64,000 nt of DNA, from contig CAWFTG010000001.1 of the NCBI GenBank assembly GCA_963818695.1, positions 558,001 to 622,000 of the forward strand, written 5' to 3'. The notes beneath the pieces are model-generated. The model was not told the origin of the DNA and searched no databases. It saw only the letters and a list, made by a program, of their open reading frames with translations. The stretch comes from AP-15 sp963818695. GTDB lineage: Bacteria; Pseudomonadota; Alphaproteobacteria; ATCC43930; CGMCC-115725. Made by a program: the position numbers and the translations under genes. The first letter of the stretch is position 1; every line of letters begins with the position of its first letter. This document shows positions 9,059-18,740 of this stretch, one piece after another.

Positions 9059-9670
9059 CATACTGGACCGCGTCAGTCGCGTGACATGCGCAAGCAGAGT
9101 AAGTGTCAGCGTCGCGACTGGCAGTATCAGATGGGCGACGAAGGCGTCCACCCCATCCGATAGACTGGCATAGCCGGTTGACGGCAGCAGGTGAAACGTG
9201 CTGCCGAATATCAGAACGAACACGAGGCCCCAATAGAACTCCGGCAGCGAGACGCCGAAATAAGTCAGGATCGACGCCGCATGGTCTGGCCATCGGCCGC
9301 GCCATACCGCGGCGATCACGCCGAGCGCCAAGCCCAGGGTCGAGACCACGGCCATTGCTGACAGTGCGAGAATGGCCGAACGGCTAAGGGCATCCCACAG
9401 TATCGGCGCCACCGGTCGCTCCATCTCGAACGACTGCCCCATGTCGCCTTGCAGCATATGACTGGCCCAATGCCAATATTGCAACGGCAACGGCTGGTCG
9501 AATCCGAGCTTGTGCTCGAGTGCGGCCTGCATTTCGGGTGTCGAGTATTGGCCGAGGATGAGCGCCGCGGCATTCGACGGCAGGGCGTGCGTGGCAACAA
9601 ACACCAATATCGACATCGCCACCATAATGACGACGACGGAAACGAGCCGTTGCATGACGTATCCGGTCAT
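9059..9670 (-). pseudogene. Peptide ABC transporter permease, N-terminal fragment (DppB/OppB type)
   Basis: The product starts MTGYVMQRLVSVVVIMVAM and follows the DppB family: first membrane segment, a large periplasmic loop with LGFDQPLPLQYWHW and GDMGQSFEMERPV, then further membrane segments up to LLAHVTRLTRSSM. At that point, where the family continues into the coupling loop and last helices, the homology stops within a few codons and the DNA becomes the 3' part of a peptide-importer ATPase read in another frame. About 200 of the usual 310 to 340 residues remain. The junction near 9058 is a clean deletion scar. Confidence 0.85.
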
Positions 9671-9716
9671 CGCGCCTCGCTCAGAGCCCGACCGGGAATC
9701 AAAAGGTCACCGATTA

Positions 9717-9746
9717 GTCGCCATTCCCGCAAAAGCGGGGATCCAG
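9717..9746. repeat. REP-like palindromic repeat, copy A
   Basis: The sequence CCATTCCCGCAAAAGCGGGG followed by ATCCAG is a short hairpin (CCCGC/GCGGG) of the kind dispersed between genes in many proteobacteria. It lies in the 158-bp gap between the broken binding-protein gene and the permease fragment. Related copies occur at 19176-19253 and 42099-42126. Confidence 0.6.
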
Positions 9747-9828
9747 CGGCGGCGAGGGCCGAGACGGCTGCCCTGGCCCCGGGGGCGACGAAATGTGTTG
9801 AAAAGCTAATCTCACTTTGAGCCGACCC

Positions 9829-11372
9829 TCAGGCGGTCAGCGCCGCCTTGCTGAAGTCCATCAACATCAGCGGCGAGATCACAAGATTGTGGACCTTGTT
9901 GCTCACTCCGCAGGCAAAGTTCTGCACGTAGATGACGCTGCCTGGGCTGTCATCCAGCACCATTTCCTGGAAGCGCCCGTAAAGCCGGGCCTGCTCGGCC
10001 GTTGAGTTTGTGGCTCGGGCGGCGTCGAGAACCTGATCTACCTCGGGATTGCGGTAGTGCCACAGCGTGTTGTTCCACGAGCCGGTGCTGTGATACCAGG
10101 GATAGACCATCAGATCGGGCGTGGCGCGGCCATAGAAGCCGTCGGCCGAGAACCGGACCTTTCCTTCCATTTCAGCGAAGAACTTGTCGGGCGGAGCGAT
10201 GCGCAGCTGGACATTGATTCCCGCCTGCTTGGCAGCGTCGCGGAAGGCTGTGGCGAGCCGCTCGCGCGGCGGGTTGCTGCCCGGTACGTACATTTCAAGT
10301 TGCCAGCCATTGGGGATCCCTGCCTCGGCCAGCAACTTCTTCGCGCCGGCGATGTCGGCGCCGCCAATCGCGATATCCTTGCGGAAATAGGGGTGAAACG
10401 GCGGGATCGGCGTCAATGTCGGCGTGGCATGGCCGAACATCGCGATCTCGGTGAGCGCCGGCTTGTCGACAACTTGTTGAAGGCGCGGCGCACGCGGGGG
10501 TCGTCGAACGGCTTCATCGCGCAGTTCCAGATGATGCCCTGCCACCGTGCCGGCCTGCACCTCGTCGACATGTGCGACCGTGCTGTGCTTGGCGAGCTTT
10601 TCGACCTGCTCGGGCGGCAGGTCGAAGACCGCATCGACGGCGCCGCTTTCGAGCGCTGCGACGGCGTGGTGAATTCCGGAATGATGCGGAGGATCACGCG
10701 ATCGAGCGTCGGCACGCCGGGCAGGAAATAGTCGGGGTTGCGTTCCATCACCAACTGGTCGCCCGGGCGATACTCGACAAAGCGGAAGGGCCCGGTGCCG
10801 ATCGGATGGGTCGTCAATTTGTCGACCATGCTCTCGCTGACGATCGCCGCCTGGTAGGCGGCGACGGCGGCAGGCCAGATCCGCATAGGGGATCGACAGA
10901 TTGAATTTGACGGTCAGCGGGTCGACGGCCTCGATACTGGTCGACAATGCTGAAATTGACCCGCAGAGACCGAGCCGACGCTCCTTATCGAGGATCCGCT
11001 TGAAGGTGAAGACGACATCGGCCGCCTCGAGCGGCTTGCCGTTGTGGAATTTCACCCCCGGGCGCAGATGGAAGGTCCAGCGTCTTCAGATCCTCGGTCG
11101 CCTCCCAGCTGGTCGCCAGATCGGGCTGCACCTGCAGCTTCGCGTCCAGCGCCGTCAGCCGGCTGAAGCAATTGTAGACGTAATTGTAATCGACACCGCC
11201 GACGCGCATTTTTTGTGGGTCTAATGTCGCCGGCTGGATAGCAAAAGCCACCCGAAGCGATCGGTTCGTCAGCGGCGCGTGCCGGTCTGATCAGCGCTGG
11301 TAAAGCGGCCGCCCCCGCTATTTTCAGGGCGCTGCGGCGAGTGATCCGCGGTTGTAACGAAGTTTCGCGCAT
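9829..11372 (-). pseudogene. Peptide/dipeptide ABC transporter substrate-binding protein, multiply frameshifted
   Basis: The pieces of one family 5 binding protein are spread over three frames. It begins MRETSLQPRITRRSALKIAG, a twin-arginine-type signal, then switches frame near 11250 (PATLDPQKMRVGGVDYNY), 11070 (KFHNGKPLEAADVVFTFKRI), 10890 (HPIGTGPFRFVEYRPGDQLV), about 10670, about 10550 and 10470, and ends in a long uninterrupted C-terminal section from VVDKPALTEIAMFGHATP to the stop at 9829. Order and spacing are those of a normal gene of about 510 residues. About six independent shifts make a sequencing cause unlikely, and the neighbouring transporter genes are truncated, so the whole importer is dead. 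Confidence 0.85.
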
Positions 11373-11871
11373 CGCGGAGCCTTCGATGGTTATAATCCGC
11401 TCTTCAGCAGAGCAATCCGCATGCCAGACGCGGAACTTCGTTTAAAGTGAACCCCCGAGGCGTGGTTTCCCGCGACGAGCCTTCTGGTGCGAGATCCAGT
11501 TAAACTCTGCTGGCAGTGCCGACTTCGCGACAAAACAGCGAAAGAACAGCCAGCAGCACGCTGTTTTTTGTTACTCAACACCCGGCGCCCCAGGATTTGC
11601 CGGGCACGCGATGTCGACGGCTGATAATTCGGCCGGGAAACAGCAAAAACAGCGAAAACAGGGGCTAACTCAGTATCTCCGACGAGATCGAGGTCGGAGC
11701 AATTTCCCCAGGCTACGGCGATGACGATGTCGTGTATGGCTCGGTCCCGGCATCGCGTGTGCAATTTTCACGCAGTTTGCGTTTCGTCTACCACACGCCG
11801 GATGGGATCCGAGCCTTCGCTTATGCCGAGATACGTGACTTGCTCGATCTCGCCTACCAGGGGTTTTCTGT
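11373..11871. other. Intergenic stretch with no convincing gene
   Basis: About 500 bases separate the dead binding-protein gene from the monooxygenase. An open frame on the minus strand (124 codons from 11764) has no recognisable features. On the plus strand a frame running from a stop at 11666 to a stop at 11893 reads like protein (VYGSVPASRVQFSRSLRFVY, then HTPDGIRAFAYAEIRDLLDL) but has no good start codon before a GTG at 11732. It may be the tail of a lost gene. I cannot assign it. Confidence 0.4.
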
Positions 11872-13170
11872 TCAGAATTCTCGCAATGTTTGACGCAGGG
11901 TGAGCTGGGTATACGCTTCTCGTACGAGGCCGCGGCGCTGCAATGCCGGCACCAGCCCTTCGCAAACCTCGTTGATAAAACGCCGGCTGACGCGCTGAAA
12001 CGGCGTGCTGATCAGAAACCCGTCGCCGCCAATCTCCTCCATCGCCTGCCCCATGCGGTCGGCCACCTCAGCCGGCGTGCCGGTCAAATTGAGGCCGCTG
12101 TCGAACCGTTCCGATGCGAGCTGCCGCAAAGTCTTGCCACTGCCCCATTGCGCGAATTTGTCGAGCGAGCCCTGCTCGCCATTGGTTGTGATACGCGGCA
12201 GCGGCTCATCGAGATCGAACTGCGAAAAATCGATATCGGTGATCTGCCCGAGCGAGGCGAGTGCCGCATGGATGAAGCTGTCGGAGGCAACCATACGCTG
12301 GTATTTCGCCTTGGCCTCGTCGCTCGTCTCGCCAAGAAACGGATACACCAGGAACAGGACCTTGATGTCATCGGGATTGCGGCCGAATTTGACCGCATGC
12401 GCGCGTACATCGTCGCGGTACTGCTTCATGCCGCCGACTTGATTGGCTGTCGCAATGATCGAATCGGCGTGCTTGGCAGCAAACGCCCGGCCGCGCGGCG
12501 AGCCGCCGGCCTGCACAAAAGTCGGCCGCCGCTGCGGCGATGGCACGGTATTGAGAGGGCCGCGGCACTTGAAGAACTCGCCCTCGAAATGGATCGGGTG
12601 AACCTTGCGCCAATCGGCATAGATGCTGTGGTCGCGGTCCATCACCACCGCACCCGGCTCCCACGAATCGAAGAGCTGGTACACTAGATCCATGTATTCG
12701 TCGGCGATCGCGTAACGCCGATCACGCGGCGGCAATTTGTCGAAGCCGAAATTTTGAGCGGCGGCGTCCTCGCCACTGGTCACGATGTTCCAGCCGAACC
12801 GGCCGCCCGCGATGTGGTCGATTGTTGTCGAGACCCGCGCCAACATGAAGGGTGGCCAAGCCAGGGTCGACATCGTGGCGACGATGCCGAGCCGTGACGT
12901 AGCGGCGGCAATCATTGCGGCAAGCGGTACCGGGTCGTGCTTCGGCACCTGCAGCGCCTGGCTGAGCGACATCTCTGCCGTGCCGCCCCAGGCTTCGGAC
13001 ACCATCAGCGTGTCCTCGAGGATCATATAGTCGAAGCAGGCGCGTTCCATTGCCTGCGCGAACTCGACAAAGAATTTGCCGTCCCAGGGCGCGCCGCCAT
13101 GGGAAAAAGTTTCGCTCCAATTGCCCGCAGTAAAATTGGTAAACCAAGCGAGGTGAAACCGCTTCGGCAA
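11872..13170 (-). CDS. LLM-class flavin-dependent monooxygenase, NtaA/SnaA/DszA type
   Basis: A 432-residue member of the two-component flavin monooxygenase group that includes nitrilotriacetate monooxygenase and dibenzothiophene-sulfone monooxygenase. Visible family segments are FHLAWFTNFTAGNWSETFSH at the front, the ARVSTTIDHIAGGRFGWNIV and TSGEDAAAQNFGF block, PTFVQAGGSPRGRAFAAKHA, and DGFLISTPF near the end. The start is a TTG at 13170, selected because GAGGAGG lies 6 bases before it. Such enzymes use FMNH2 supplied by a separate reductase, which is not in the window, to cleave C-N or C-S bonds. It is transcribed away from the MetE-like gene. Confidence 0.9.
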   Translation of the reverse strand: MPKRFHLAWFTNFTAGNWSETFSHGGAPWDGKFFVEFAQAMERACFDYMILEDTLMVSEAWGGTAEMSLSQALQVPKHDPVPLAAMIAAATSRLGIVATMSTLAWPPFMLARVSTTIDHIAGGRFGWNIVTSGEDAAAQNFGFDKLPPRDRRYAIADEYMDLVYQLFDSWEPGAVVMDRDHSIYADWRKVHPIHFEGEFFKCRGPLNTVPSPQRRPTFVQAGGSPRGRAFAAKHADSIIATANQVGGMKQYRDDVRAHAVKFGRNPDDIKVLFLVYPFLGETSDEAKAKYQRMVASDSFIHAALASLGQITDIDFSQFDLDEPLPRITTNGEQGSLDKFAQWGSGKTLRQLASERFDSGLNLTGTPAEVADRMGQAMEEIGGDGFLISTPFQRVSRRFINEVCEGLVPALQRRGLVREAYTQLTLRQTLREF

Positions 13171-13743
13171 TCCGACCTCCTCATCGTCGATATAGGTCTT
13201 GGGCGCTACGGTCGTGACCTGCGCGTTCGCAGCTTAAAGGGCAAGAATTAGGCCAAGGCAGTCTGGAACCTTTTGGATCTCGATTGTGCTGGCGCGCGGG
13301 AGGAGCCGTCTGCGGAATTCGGGCAGACGCGCGCGGATCGGCAGCCCGCCCTGTGCACAACCACAAGTTCGAGGCATACCGAGCGCCCGAACGAATGATT
13401 AAAACTTGGCGCATCCCTCTATAGGGCTGCCAATCACTTAGCCAGCTGGCTGGTCCTGTGCTCAGATCGACCCGCACGGCCTCCGGGCGATCAAAGGACC
13501 AAATTTCAGCATCCAACGCGGCACCGTTTTGCAGAGAATGCCCAGTCCACACTCGGCCAGAAGGTCCGCCCCCTTCGCGCGATGCTCCAGACACTGTTGC
13601 CTCCCTCCGCCGCGGCTGGACCGCCGAAGTCAGCGCGTGGATCGAAAGCCGATCTCGAGTATCATGCCACCAAAGTGTACGGCCGCCGCCGCCAAAGGTT
13701 TAAGTTAGGATGGACGATCAGAACCGATTTCCAGGAGGATGCC
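13171..13743. other. Divergent intergenic region, no gene recognised
   Basis: This 570-base gap lies between the divergently transcribed monooxygenase and MetE-like genes and should carry both promoters. Open frames crossing it (for example 13594 down to 13181, minus strand) lack plausible starts and family features. Its length is unusual for this compact region and could reflect a lost gene. Confidence 0.4.
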
Positions 13744-14808
13744 GTGGCCGAAGATCGCACCGTAACCCCGATCATTCACTTTGTCGGCAGCATTCCGCTC
13801 CCCGACGCGGAAACAGTATTCCGCACCCTGACCCGAAGCACCGGGCCGTACCTGCAGCGTCTGCCCGACGGCGAGACCGGCATCCGCAAAACCTGGATAC
13901 GCTTTCTGCAACAGGTGCTCGCCGATAATCCGTCGATCGAGGTCGCCACCGACGTGCGGCCCTTCAAATTCACGCAATGGGATGGCAAGCTCCTGCGCGA
14001 AATTCCCCGCCTGCGCGTCAAACCCGGTGCGATACCCGATGCCGCCACGTTCGGGACCGGTTATGCCGATATGGCGATCACGTCGTGGAAGCTGTTCGAG
14101 CGGCTGCAGCGCGAGGGCGTCATTCCCTCGTCGGTCAAATTTCAGATCTCGCTGCCGACTCCGATTGCGCCGACCTACAACAACATGGTGCCTGCCGACC
14201 GGCCGGCCGTGCTGCCGGCGTTGACACGGCATCTAATCGGCGAGGTCGCCAAAATCGCCGCTGAGATGCCGAACGACCGCATCGCGTTGCAATGGGATGT
14301 GTGCCAGGAGGTGCTCGCCTGGGAGGGATATTACGAACCGGGACCGGTCGATTTCCGAACCGAGACGATCGATGTCCTGACCCGGATCGGCGAAGCGGTG
14401 CCGACTGCGATCGAGCTCGGCTACCATCTATGCTACGGCAGTCCGGCGGACGAGCATTGCGTCCAGCCCAAGGACATGGGGATCATGGTCGAGATCGCCA
14501 ATGCTGCCAGCGCCGGTGTTGCGCGCCCGATCCAGTTTTTCCATATGCCGGTGCCAAAGGGGCGCACCGACGACGCCTATTTCACCCCGCTCGACAATCT
14601 GCGTCTGCATCCCGAGACCAAGCTTTATCTCGGCCTCGTGCATTACGACGATGCGGCGGGGGATGCGGCGCGGATTGCCGCAGCGCGGCGGCATGCACGC
14701 GTCGACGGCGTTGCCACCGAATGCGGCATGGCGCGTGGCGACCCTGAGCGGCTGCCGTCACTGCTGGCCGCGCACGTCCAGGCAGCACGGGCGGCGGCTC
14801 AGATGTAG
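13744..14808 (+). CDS. MetE-like (cobalamin-independent methionine synthase C-terminal fold) protein
   Basis: This 354-residue protein resembles the catalytic C-terminal barrel of MetE and the shorter orphan proteins of that group. The GTG at 13744 is chosen because AGGAGGAT lies just upstream; the longer open frame to 13582 has no features. Early residues PIIHFVGSIPLPDAETVFRT and RLPDGETGIRKTWI resemble substrate-loop regions, IALQWDVCQEVL lies in the middle, and the C-terminal GVATECGMARGD corresponds to the metal-cysteine motif region of the family. A full MetE has about 750 residues, so this is a single-domain relative. It may handle a methyl or thiol group, but its substrate is unknown; divergence from an LLM monooxygenase hints at sulfur- or nitrogen-compound breakdown. 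Confidence 0.7.
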   Translation: MAEDRTVTPIIHFVGSIPLPDAETVFRTLTRSTGPYLQRLPDGETGIRKTWIRFLQQVLADNPSIEVATDVRPFKFTQWDGKLLREIPRLRVKPGAIPDAATFGTGYADMAITSWKLFERLQREGVIPSSVKFQISLPTPIAPTYNNMVPADRPAVLPALTRHLIGEVAKIAAEMPNDRIALQWDVCQEVLAWEGYYEPGPVDFRTETIDVLTRIGEAVPTAIELGYHLCYGSPADEHCVQPKDMGIMVEIANAASAGVARPIQFFHMPVPKGRTDDAYFTPLDNLRLHPETKLYLGLVHYDDAAGDAARIAAARRHARVDGVATECGMARGDPERLPSLLAAHVQAARAAAQM

Positions 14809-15160
14809 TACCGGCGGCTTAAACTTCCGAAAATCTAGTATTAAGACCGGCCGCGTCTGCGTCTCAAGGTGATGAGCGACCGCGTCGATATTCACCCCGA
14901 AGATGTCGTCAGCCGGATCGCCGCGGAGTGCACCTTCATCGACGAGCGCGGCGCATCGGCGTTCGGCTAAAACCGGCCGCCGGGATCGTGCGCCAGTATG
15001 GCGAGCAATTCCGGTGCGCGCCCGGCGAAAGCAAAACCGCCGACCAAATCCGCCTCCGCTCTTTTGACACCGCCACTCGTCGGCCGCGCTCCACAATCCG
15101 TTCATTCACACCCCCGTCACCGCTATGGGCCGGGACTGGCGGTCGAACGAGCTGTGAAGA
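14809..15160. other. Intergenic stretch with one very short open frame
   Basis: About 350 bases lie between the convergent MetE-like and MFS genes. A 32-codon plus-strand frame at 14872-14970 (MSDRVDIHPEDVVSRIAAE, then CTFIDERGASAFG) follows an AAGGTG and reads like protein. It could be a tiny gene or the scrap of a larger one; nothing else supports it. Confidence 0.3.
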
Positions 15161-16372
15161 TCAGGTGAGTTTTTCCGCCGGTTCGCGCAGCATACGAGTG
15201 ACCGGCAGCGCGGCAGCGCAGAACACCGCCATGACCCAGAACCCGTGCGCCCCGAACCTCCCATAAAGCTGGCCCGAGGCGAGTGTCAGCAGCGCAGTCG
15301 GGACGCCGATGCCAACAGTCCCGTAAAGCGTAAGCGCCGTCGCCGAAAGATGTTTCGGGACGGACGCCGCGAGAAGTCTCATGCAGGTCAGGTGTAGAAG
15401 CGCGAAGCTCAGCCCGTGCAGCGGCTCTACCGCCGCAAGCGCCATCGGCCAAGTCGTCTCGGCCATCGTCACCCAGCGCACGATCCCGGCTGTGGCGGCG
15501 AGCGTCGCAGCGCCTGCCGGGCCGAGCCGGTCGAGCAAGGACCGGCCGACCATCAGGAAGACGATGACTTCAGCCGCCACCGATAGCGACCACAGCAGCC
15601 CGGCGGTCGCTGGAGAGATCCCTGCGGCTTCCCAGCAAATCACGGCAAAGCTGTCGTGCATCGCATGGCTACCGAGAATTAGAGCCGCGGCCACGACGAT
15701 GCAGCGATAGAGCGGAAGTCGCAACAGCGTCCCGACCCCTAGGACATCGTGTTTGGCTGTTGACGGCGGAGGAGAGTGCTGCGTCGGCAATACCACCGGT
15801 ACGACGCGTCCGGCAAAAGCCGCGACGATTAGCAGTGCCGCATTGAGCCAGACCACCACGCCAATCCCGAATTGGCCGATAGCCTCGCCGGACAACACCG
15901 ATCCGACGATGAACGCGGCGGAGCCGGCGCCGCGTATCCAGCCATAATGAAGGCCTCGCGTGACTGGATTACTGGATCGGCCAGGAACCGCGGTGCCGAG
16001 CGCCAACGTATCGCTGAGCGGCGCCAGAGGCGCTAGTGCCGCTGAATAAAGCACGCCGACCAGGAGCAGGGGCCATAAGCTCTGCGCCGACGAATACCCC
16101 AGAGCTATCAATGCGGCGGCAGCCGCGCAAACGCAGAAGATCACTTTGGGTGCGTCCAGCCGATCGGCCAGCCGACCCGCCGCCGGCCCAGCCAGCAGGC
16201 GGACTGCGGTGGCGGCTGCCAGCACCAACGCAATGTCCTGCGGCGGGAGGTTGCGGCTCTTCAATAAGCTCGGGAGATAAGGAGACTGAACCCCGAACGC
16301 GGAATAGAGCGCGCCGTAGAGAAAGAGAAACCGTGCGAGCGGGGTGCAAAGGGCCGGCCTCGCCGATACCAT
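15161..16372 (-). CDS. MFS transporter, HcaT/PPP-like (MFS_1-like) family
   Basis: A 403-residue inner-membrane transporter with about 12 hydrophobic segments. The early sequence FLFLYGALYSAFGVQSPYLP, then LLAGPAAGRLADRLDAPKVI (motif A region), matches the MFS_1-like group that includes the phenylpropionate permease. The start at 16372 has AGGAAGG 5 bases upstream and its first base is the last base of the Ku stop codon, so the two genes are probably co-transcribed. Substrate unknown. Confidence 0.85.
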   Translation of the reverse strand: MVSARPALCTPLARFLFLYGALYSAFGVQSPYLPSLLKSRNLPPQDIALVLAAATAVRLLAGPAAGRLADRLDAPKVIFCVCAAAAALIALGYSSAQSLWPLLLVGVLYSAALAPLAPLSDTLALGTAVPGRSSNPVTRGLHYGWIRGAGSAAFIVGSVLSGEAIGQFGIGVVVWLNAALLIVAAFAGRVVPVVLPTQHSPPPSTAKHDVLGVGTLLRLPLYRCIVVAAALILGSHAMHDSFAVICWEAAGISPATAGLLWSLSVAAEVIVFLMVGRSLLDRLGPAGAATLAATAGIVRWVTMAETTWPMALAAVEPLHGLSFALLHLTCMRLLAASVPKHLSATALTLYGTVGIGVPTALLTLASGQLYGRFGAHGFWVMAVFCAAALPVTRMLREPAEKLT

Positions 16373-17390
16373 CAAGCCTTCCTGCGTCGACTGGCCAGCC
16401 CGGGTGCTCGTTCGCTCCCAGTTTTTTGGCCTCCTCGGAGGGGCAACAACAATCCTGCCTGGCGCCGGTCAGGAGCCTTGACGCGTTTCCCTCGGCCCGC
16501 ACCAATCCGGTTCGGGCTCGTCGCTTCCTGCGCCAGGCTGCGTTTCAGCGCCGCCATCAGATCGATAACCGGCGTTGGTGCGGCGGCCGGTTGCGGCTCG
16601 ATGGTAAAGCCCTTCAATTTGGCCTCGACCAGCTGCTGTAAGGCTTCCTGATATCGGTCGCGGAAGGTTCTTGGGTCGAATTTGCCGGTTCGGTGTCTAA
16701 TGATTGAGCCGGCGGTGGCCACCATCTCGGGGTCGAGATTACCCTCGACGCTCGGGAATTGTGTTGTCCGAACCTCGTCGGCGGACCGCAATGTGAACAG
16801 CGCCATCCCCGTACCGCGCGGGTCGACCATGACCATGCGCTCTCGCCGGCTGAGCGTTAGACGACCGATACCCGCGACCCCCGCCTCGGCCATTGCCGCG
16901 CCGATCACCCGGATCGTCTCGACCGCGTCGGGCCGTCAGGGTAGAGGTAGTAGGGGCTGTCGAAATAGACGGGATCGATTTCGTCGCGCGACACGAAAGT
17001 TTCGAGATCGATGACCTTCGAGCTTGCTGCATCGAGCGCCTTCAGCTCGTCCGGGCTGCACGTGACGAATTGCCCGCGGCTGTATTCGTATCCTCTGACG
17101 ACCTCGCTCTTTCGAATCTCTTCGCCGGTCGCGAGATCGTGCGGCCGGATCGTGACGCGCGTCGCGGGGCCGGTCTGTTCCGCGTCGTCACTGGAGCGTT
17201 CCGCCCGCCGCGCGTCAGCCCGCTCTTCTCGACCTCGATCCGGCAAACTGTCTTCGAGTTCTTCTGCCGGCGCAGTGCGCCACACCCGATACAGGCGGAT
17301 CGGCTTCGTTCGTGTCGCCGCAGGCGACAGATAAACCGGACAGGACACCAAAGAAAGCCGCAATGAACCTCGCCAACTCGCCCGTGGCAT
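16372..17390 (-). pseudogene. ku: Ku protein (non-homologous end joining), broken by one frameshift
   Basis: The front half, from the ATG at 17390 (GAGGG upstream), starts PRASWRGSLRLSLVSCPVYL and continues through KSEVVRGYEYSRGQFVTCSP and DPVYFDSPYYLYPDGP. Near 16935 the frame shifts by one base; the other frame supplies VIGAAMAEAGVAGIGRLTLS, ERMVMVDPRGTGMALFTLRS and the C-terminal LKGFTIEP segment, then a basic tail. Together they give a normal-length bacterial Ku (about 330 residues), the dimeric ring that binds DNA ends for joining by LigD. No ligD is in the window. With a single shift, either a sequencing error or a recent mutation is possible. Confidence 0.85.
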
Positions 17391-17534
17391 CTCGAACCCT
17401 CGCTGACTCAACAAGTCAACGGGCTCGCGGAAGCATCGATCCTCGATCACCAGTAGCGGGACGACGTGATCAGGTGTTTACCAAAACACGCCGCGCATCA
17501 CGGTGAGATCGGCTGCGGTTGCAATTATCTTGCT

Positions 17535-17764
17535 GCGGGGTGCGCATCGTCGCGGTCTGGCACGGGCAGAAACGTCGTGCGATCCCGACGATAGGCACTC
17601 GCTACATCGAGGCGGCGATCGGCGGCGGCCTTGTTGGATGCCCTCTATCTGCCGAACGGCAATCCCGCGCCGGGCCCGAAACTCGATTACAAGCTGCGCT
17701 GGTTTGAACGGCTGACGCGCTACGCCAGGAACATCCTGAGAGCGGCGTGCCGGGCGTGTTGGCC
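17535..17764 (+). pseudogene. xthA: Exonuclease III, front fragment cut at an inversion breakpoint
   Basis: Across three frames this stretch reads IVAVWHGQK, then CDPDDRHS, RYIEAAIGGGLVGC and LYLPNGNPAPGPKLDYKLRW followed by FERLTRYARNIL and, in another frame, ESGVPGVLA. These are in-order segments of the exonuclease III family (AP endonuclease of base-excision repair), from the front-middle of the protein. The first 60 or so residues are missing or unrecognisable. At the GGCC at 17761-17764 the homology stops and the next bases encode a multicopper oxidase. The missing continuation (VDCNVMPADLDVYAPERW onward) lies at 42656-42380 on the other strand. Confidence 0.85.
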
Positions 17765-18730
17765 GCTTGACCAGCCGGTCGCCCTCAACGATCCGCGCGC
17801 GCCGCGCGCTCGCAGGTTGTTCATATGACTAGCCGCCCGCGCCGATCTGATCATCGATTTCGCCGGCTTTGAGGGCCGGACGCTAATCTTGCTCAACAGC
17901 GCCAACGCCCCTTATCCATCCGGCGACGCACCTGACCCGCAGACCAACGGCCAAATCATGCAGATCCGGGTCAATCTGCCGCTTCGGGGAACCAACTCCT
18001 CGTTCGATCCCGCTCCCCGTCACGCGAGCTTGCGAGGAGGCAGGCATCAGCCGCCGGCAATCGTGCGGCTGGCATTGCCCGAACCGGGGACCATTGCGCC
18101 CGGAGTGACCATCTCCAAACGCAGACAGCTTATTCTGAACGAGGTCGAGGGCGAGGGCGAGGGCGGCCCCATCGAGGTCCTCTTGAATAACACCAAATGG
18201 GATGGCCAACGCGAAAGCACTGGCTTTCCGAACTCCCGCAGGTCGGCTCGACCGAGCTCTGGGAGATTATCAACCTTACCGAGGACGCCCACCCGATGCA
18301 TTTGCGTCTGGTCCAGTTCCAGCTCTTGAACCGGCAAAAGATCGATGCCGATCGGTACTTGGATGCTTGGTCCGCGACCTTCCCCGGCAGCACCTTTGTC
18401 GCGGGATTTGGTCCGCCAAGCGCCTACAACAAACCGAACGCCGATTTCGCCGTCGGCGGCAACCCCGCGATTTCTCCTTTTCTCCGCGGCCCGCGGATGC
18501 GCCCCGACCCGAACGAGGCCGGCTGGAAGGGCACGATCAAGAGTTTGCCCGGCCAGATAAACCGCATCGTCGTGCGCTGGGCGCCGCAGGATGTGCCCGT
18601 AGATGCCGTCACCGCCGGTGTCAATCTATACCCATTCGACCCAACCGAAGGCCCGGGCTACGTCTGGCACTGCCATATCCTCGACCACGAGGATGATCAC
18701 ATGATGCGGCCCTACTCACCTAAGTGGTAG
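17765..18730 (+). pseudogene. Multicopper oxidase (CotA/laccase type), back fragment cut at an inversion breakpoint
   Basis: The fragment begins LDQPVALNDPRAP directly after the breakpoint, hits a TGA near 17826, and continues ADLIIDFAGFEGRTLILLNS and DPQTNGQIMQIRV, which are mid-protein segments of CotA-like oxidases. After a frame change near 18200 it runs to the end with TEDAHPMHLRLVQFQLL and YVWHCHILDHEDDHMMRPY, carrying the C-terminal copper ligands (HPMH and HCHILDHEDDHMM). The matching front half lies on the minus strand at 43650-42657. Copper ligands are intact, but the stop, the frameshift and the missing front make it non-functional. Confidence 0.88.
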
Positions 18731-18740
18731 GCGGCCGGAT

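Noticed and set aside
13181..13594. 137-codon minus-strand frame upstream of the monooxygenase
   Set aside because: No recognisable family, poor start context and Arg/Ser-rich composition typical of non-coding reading.
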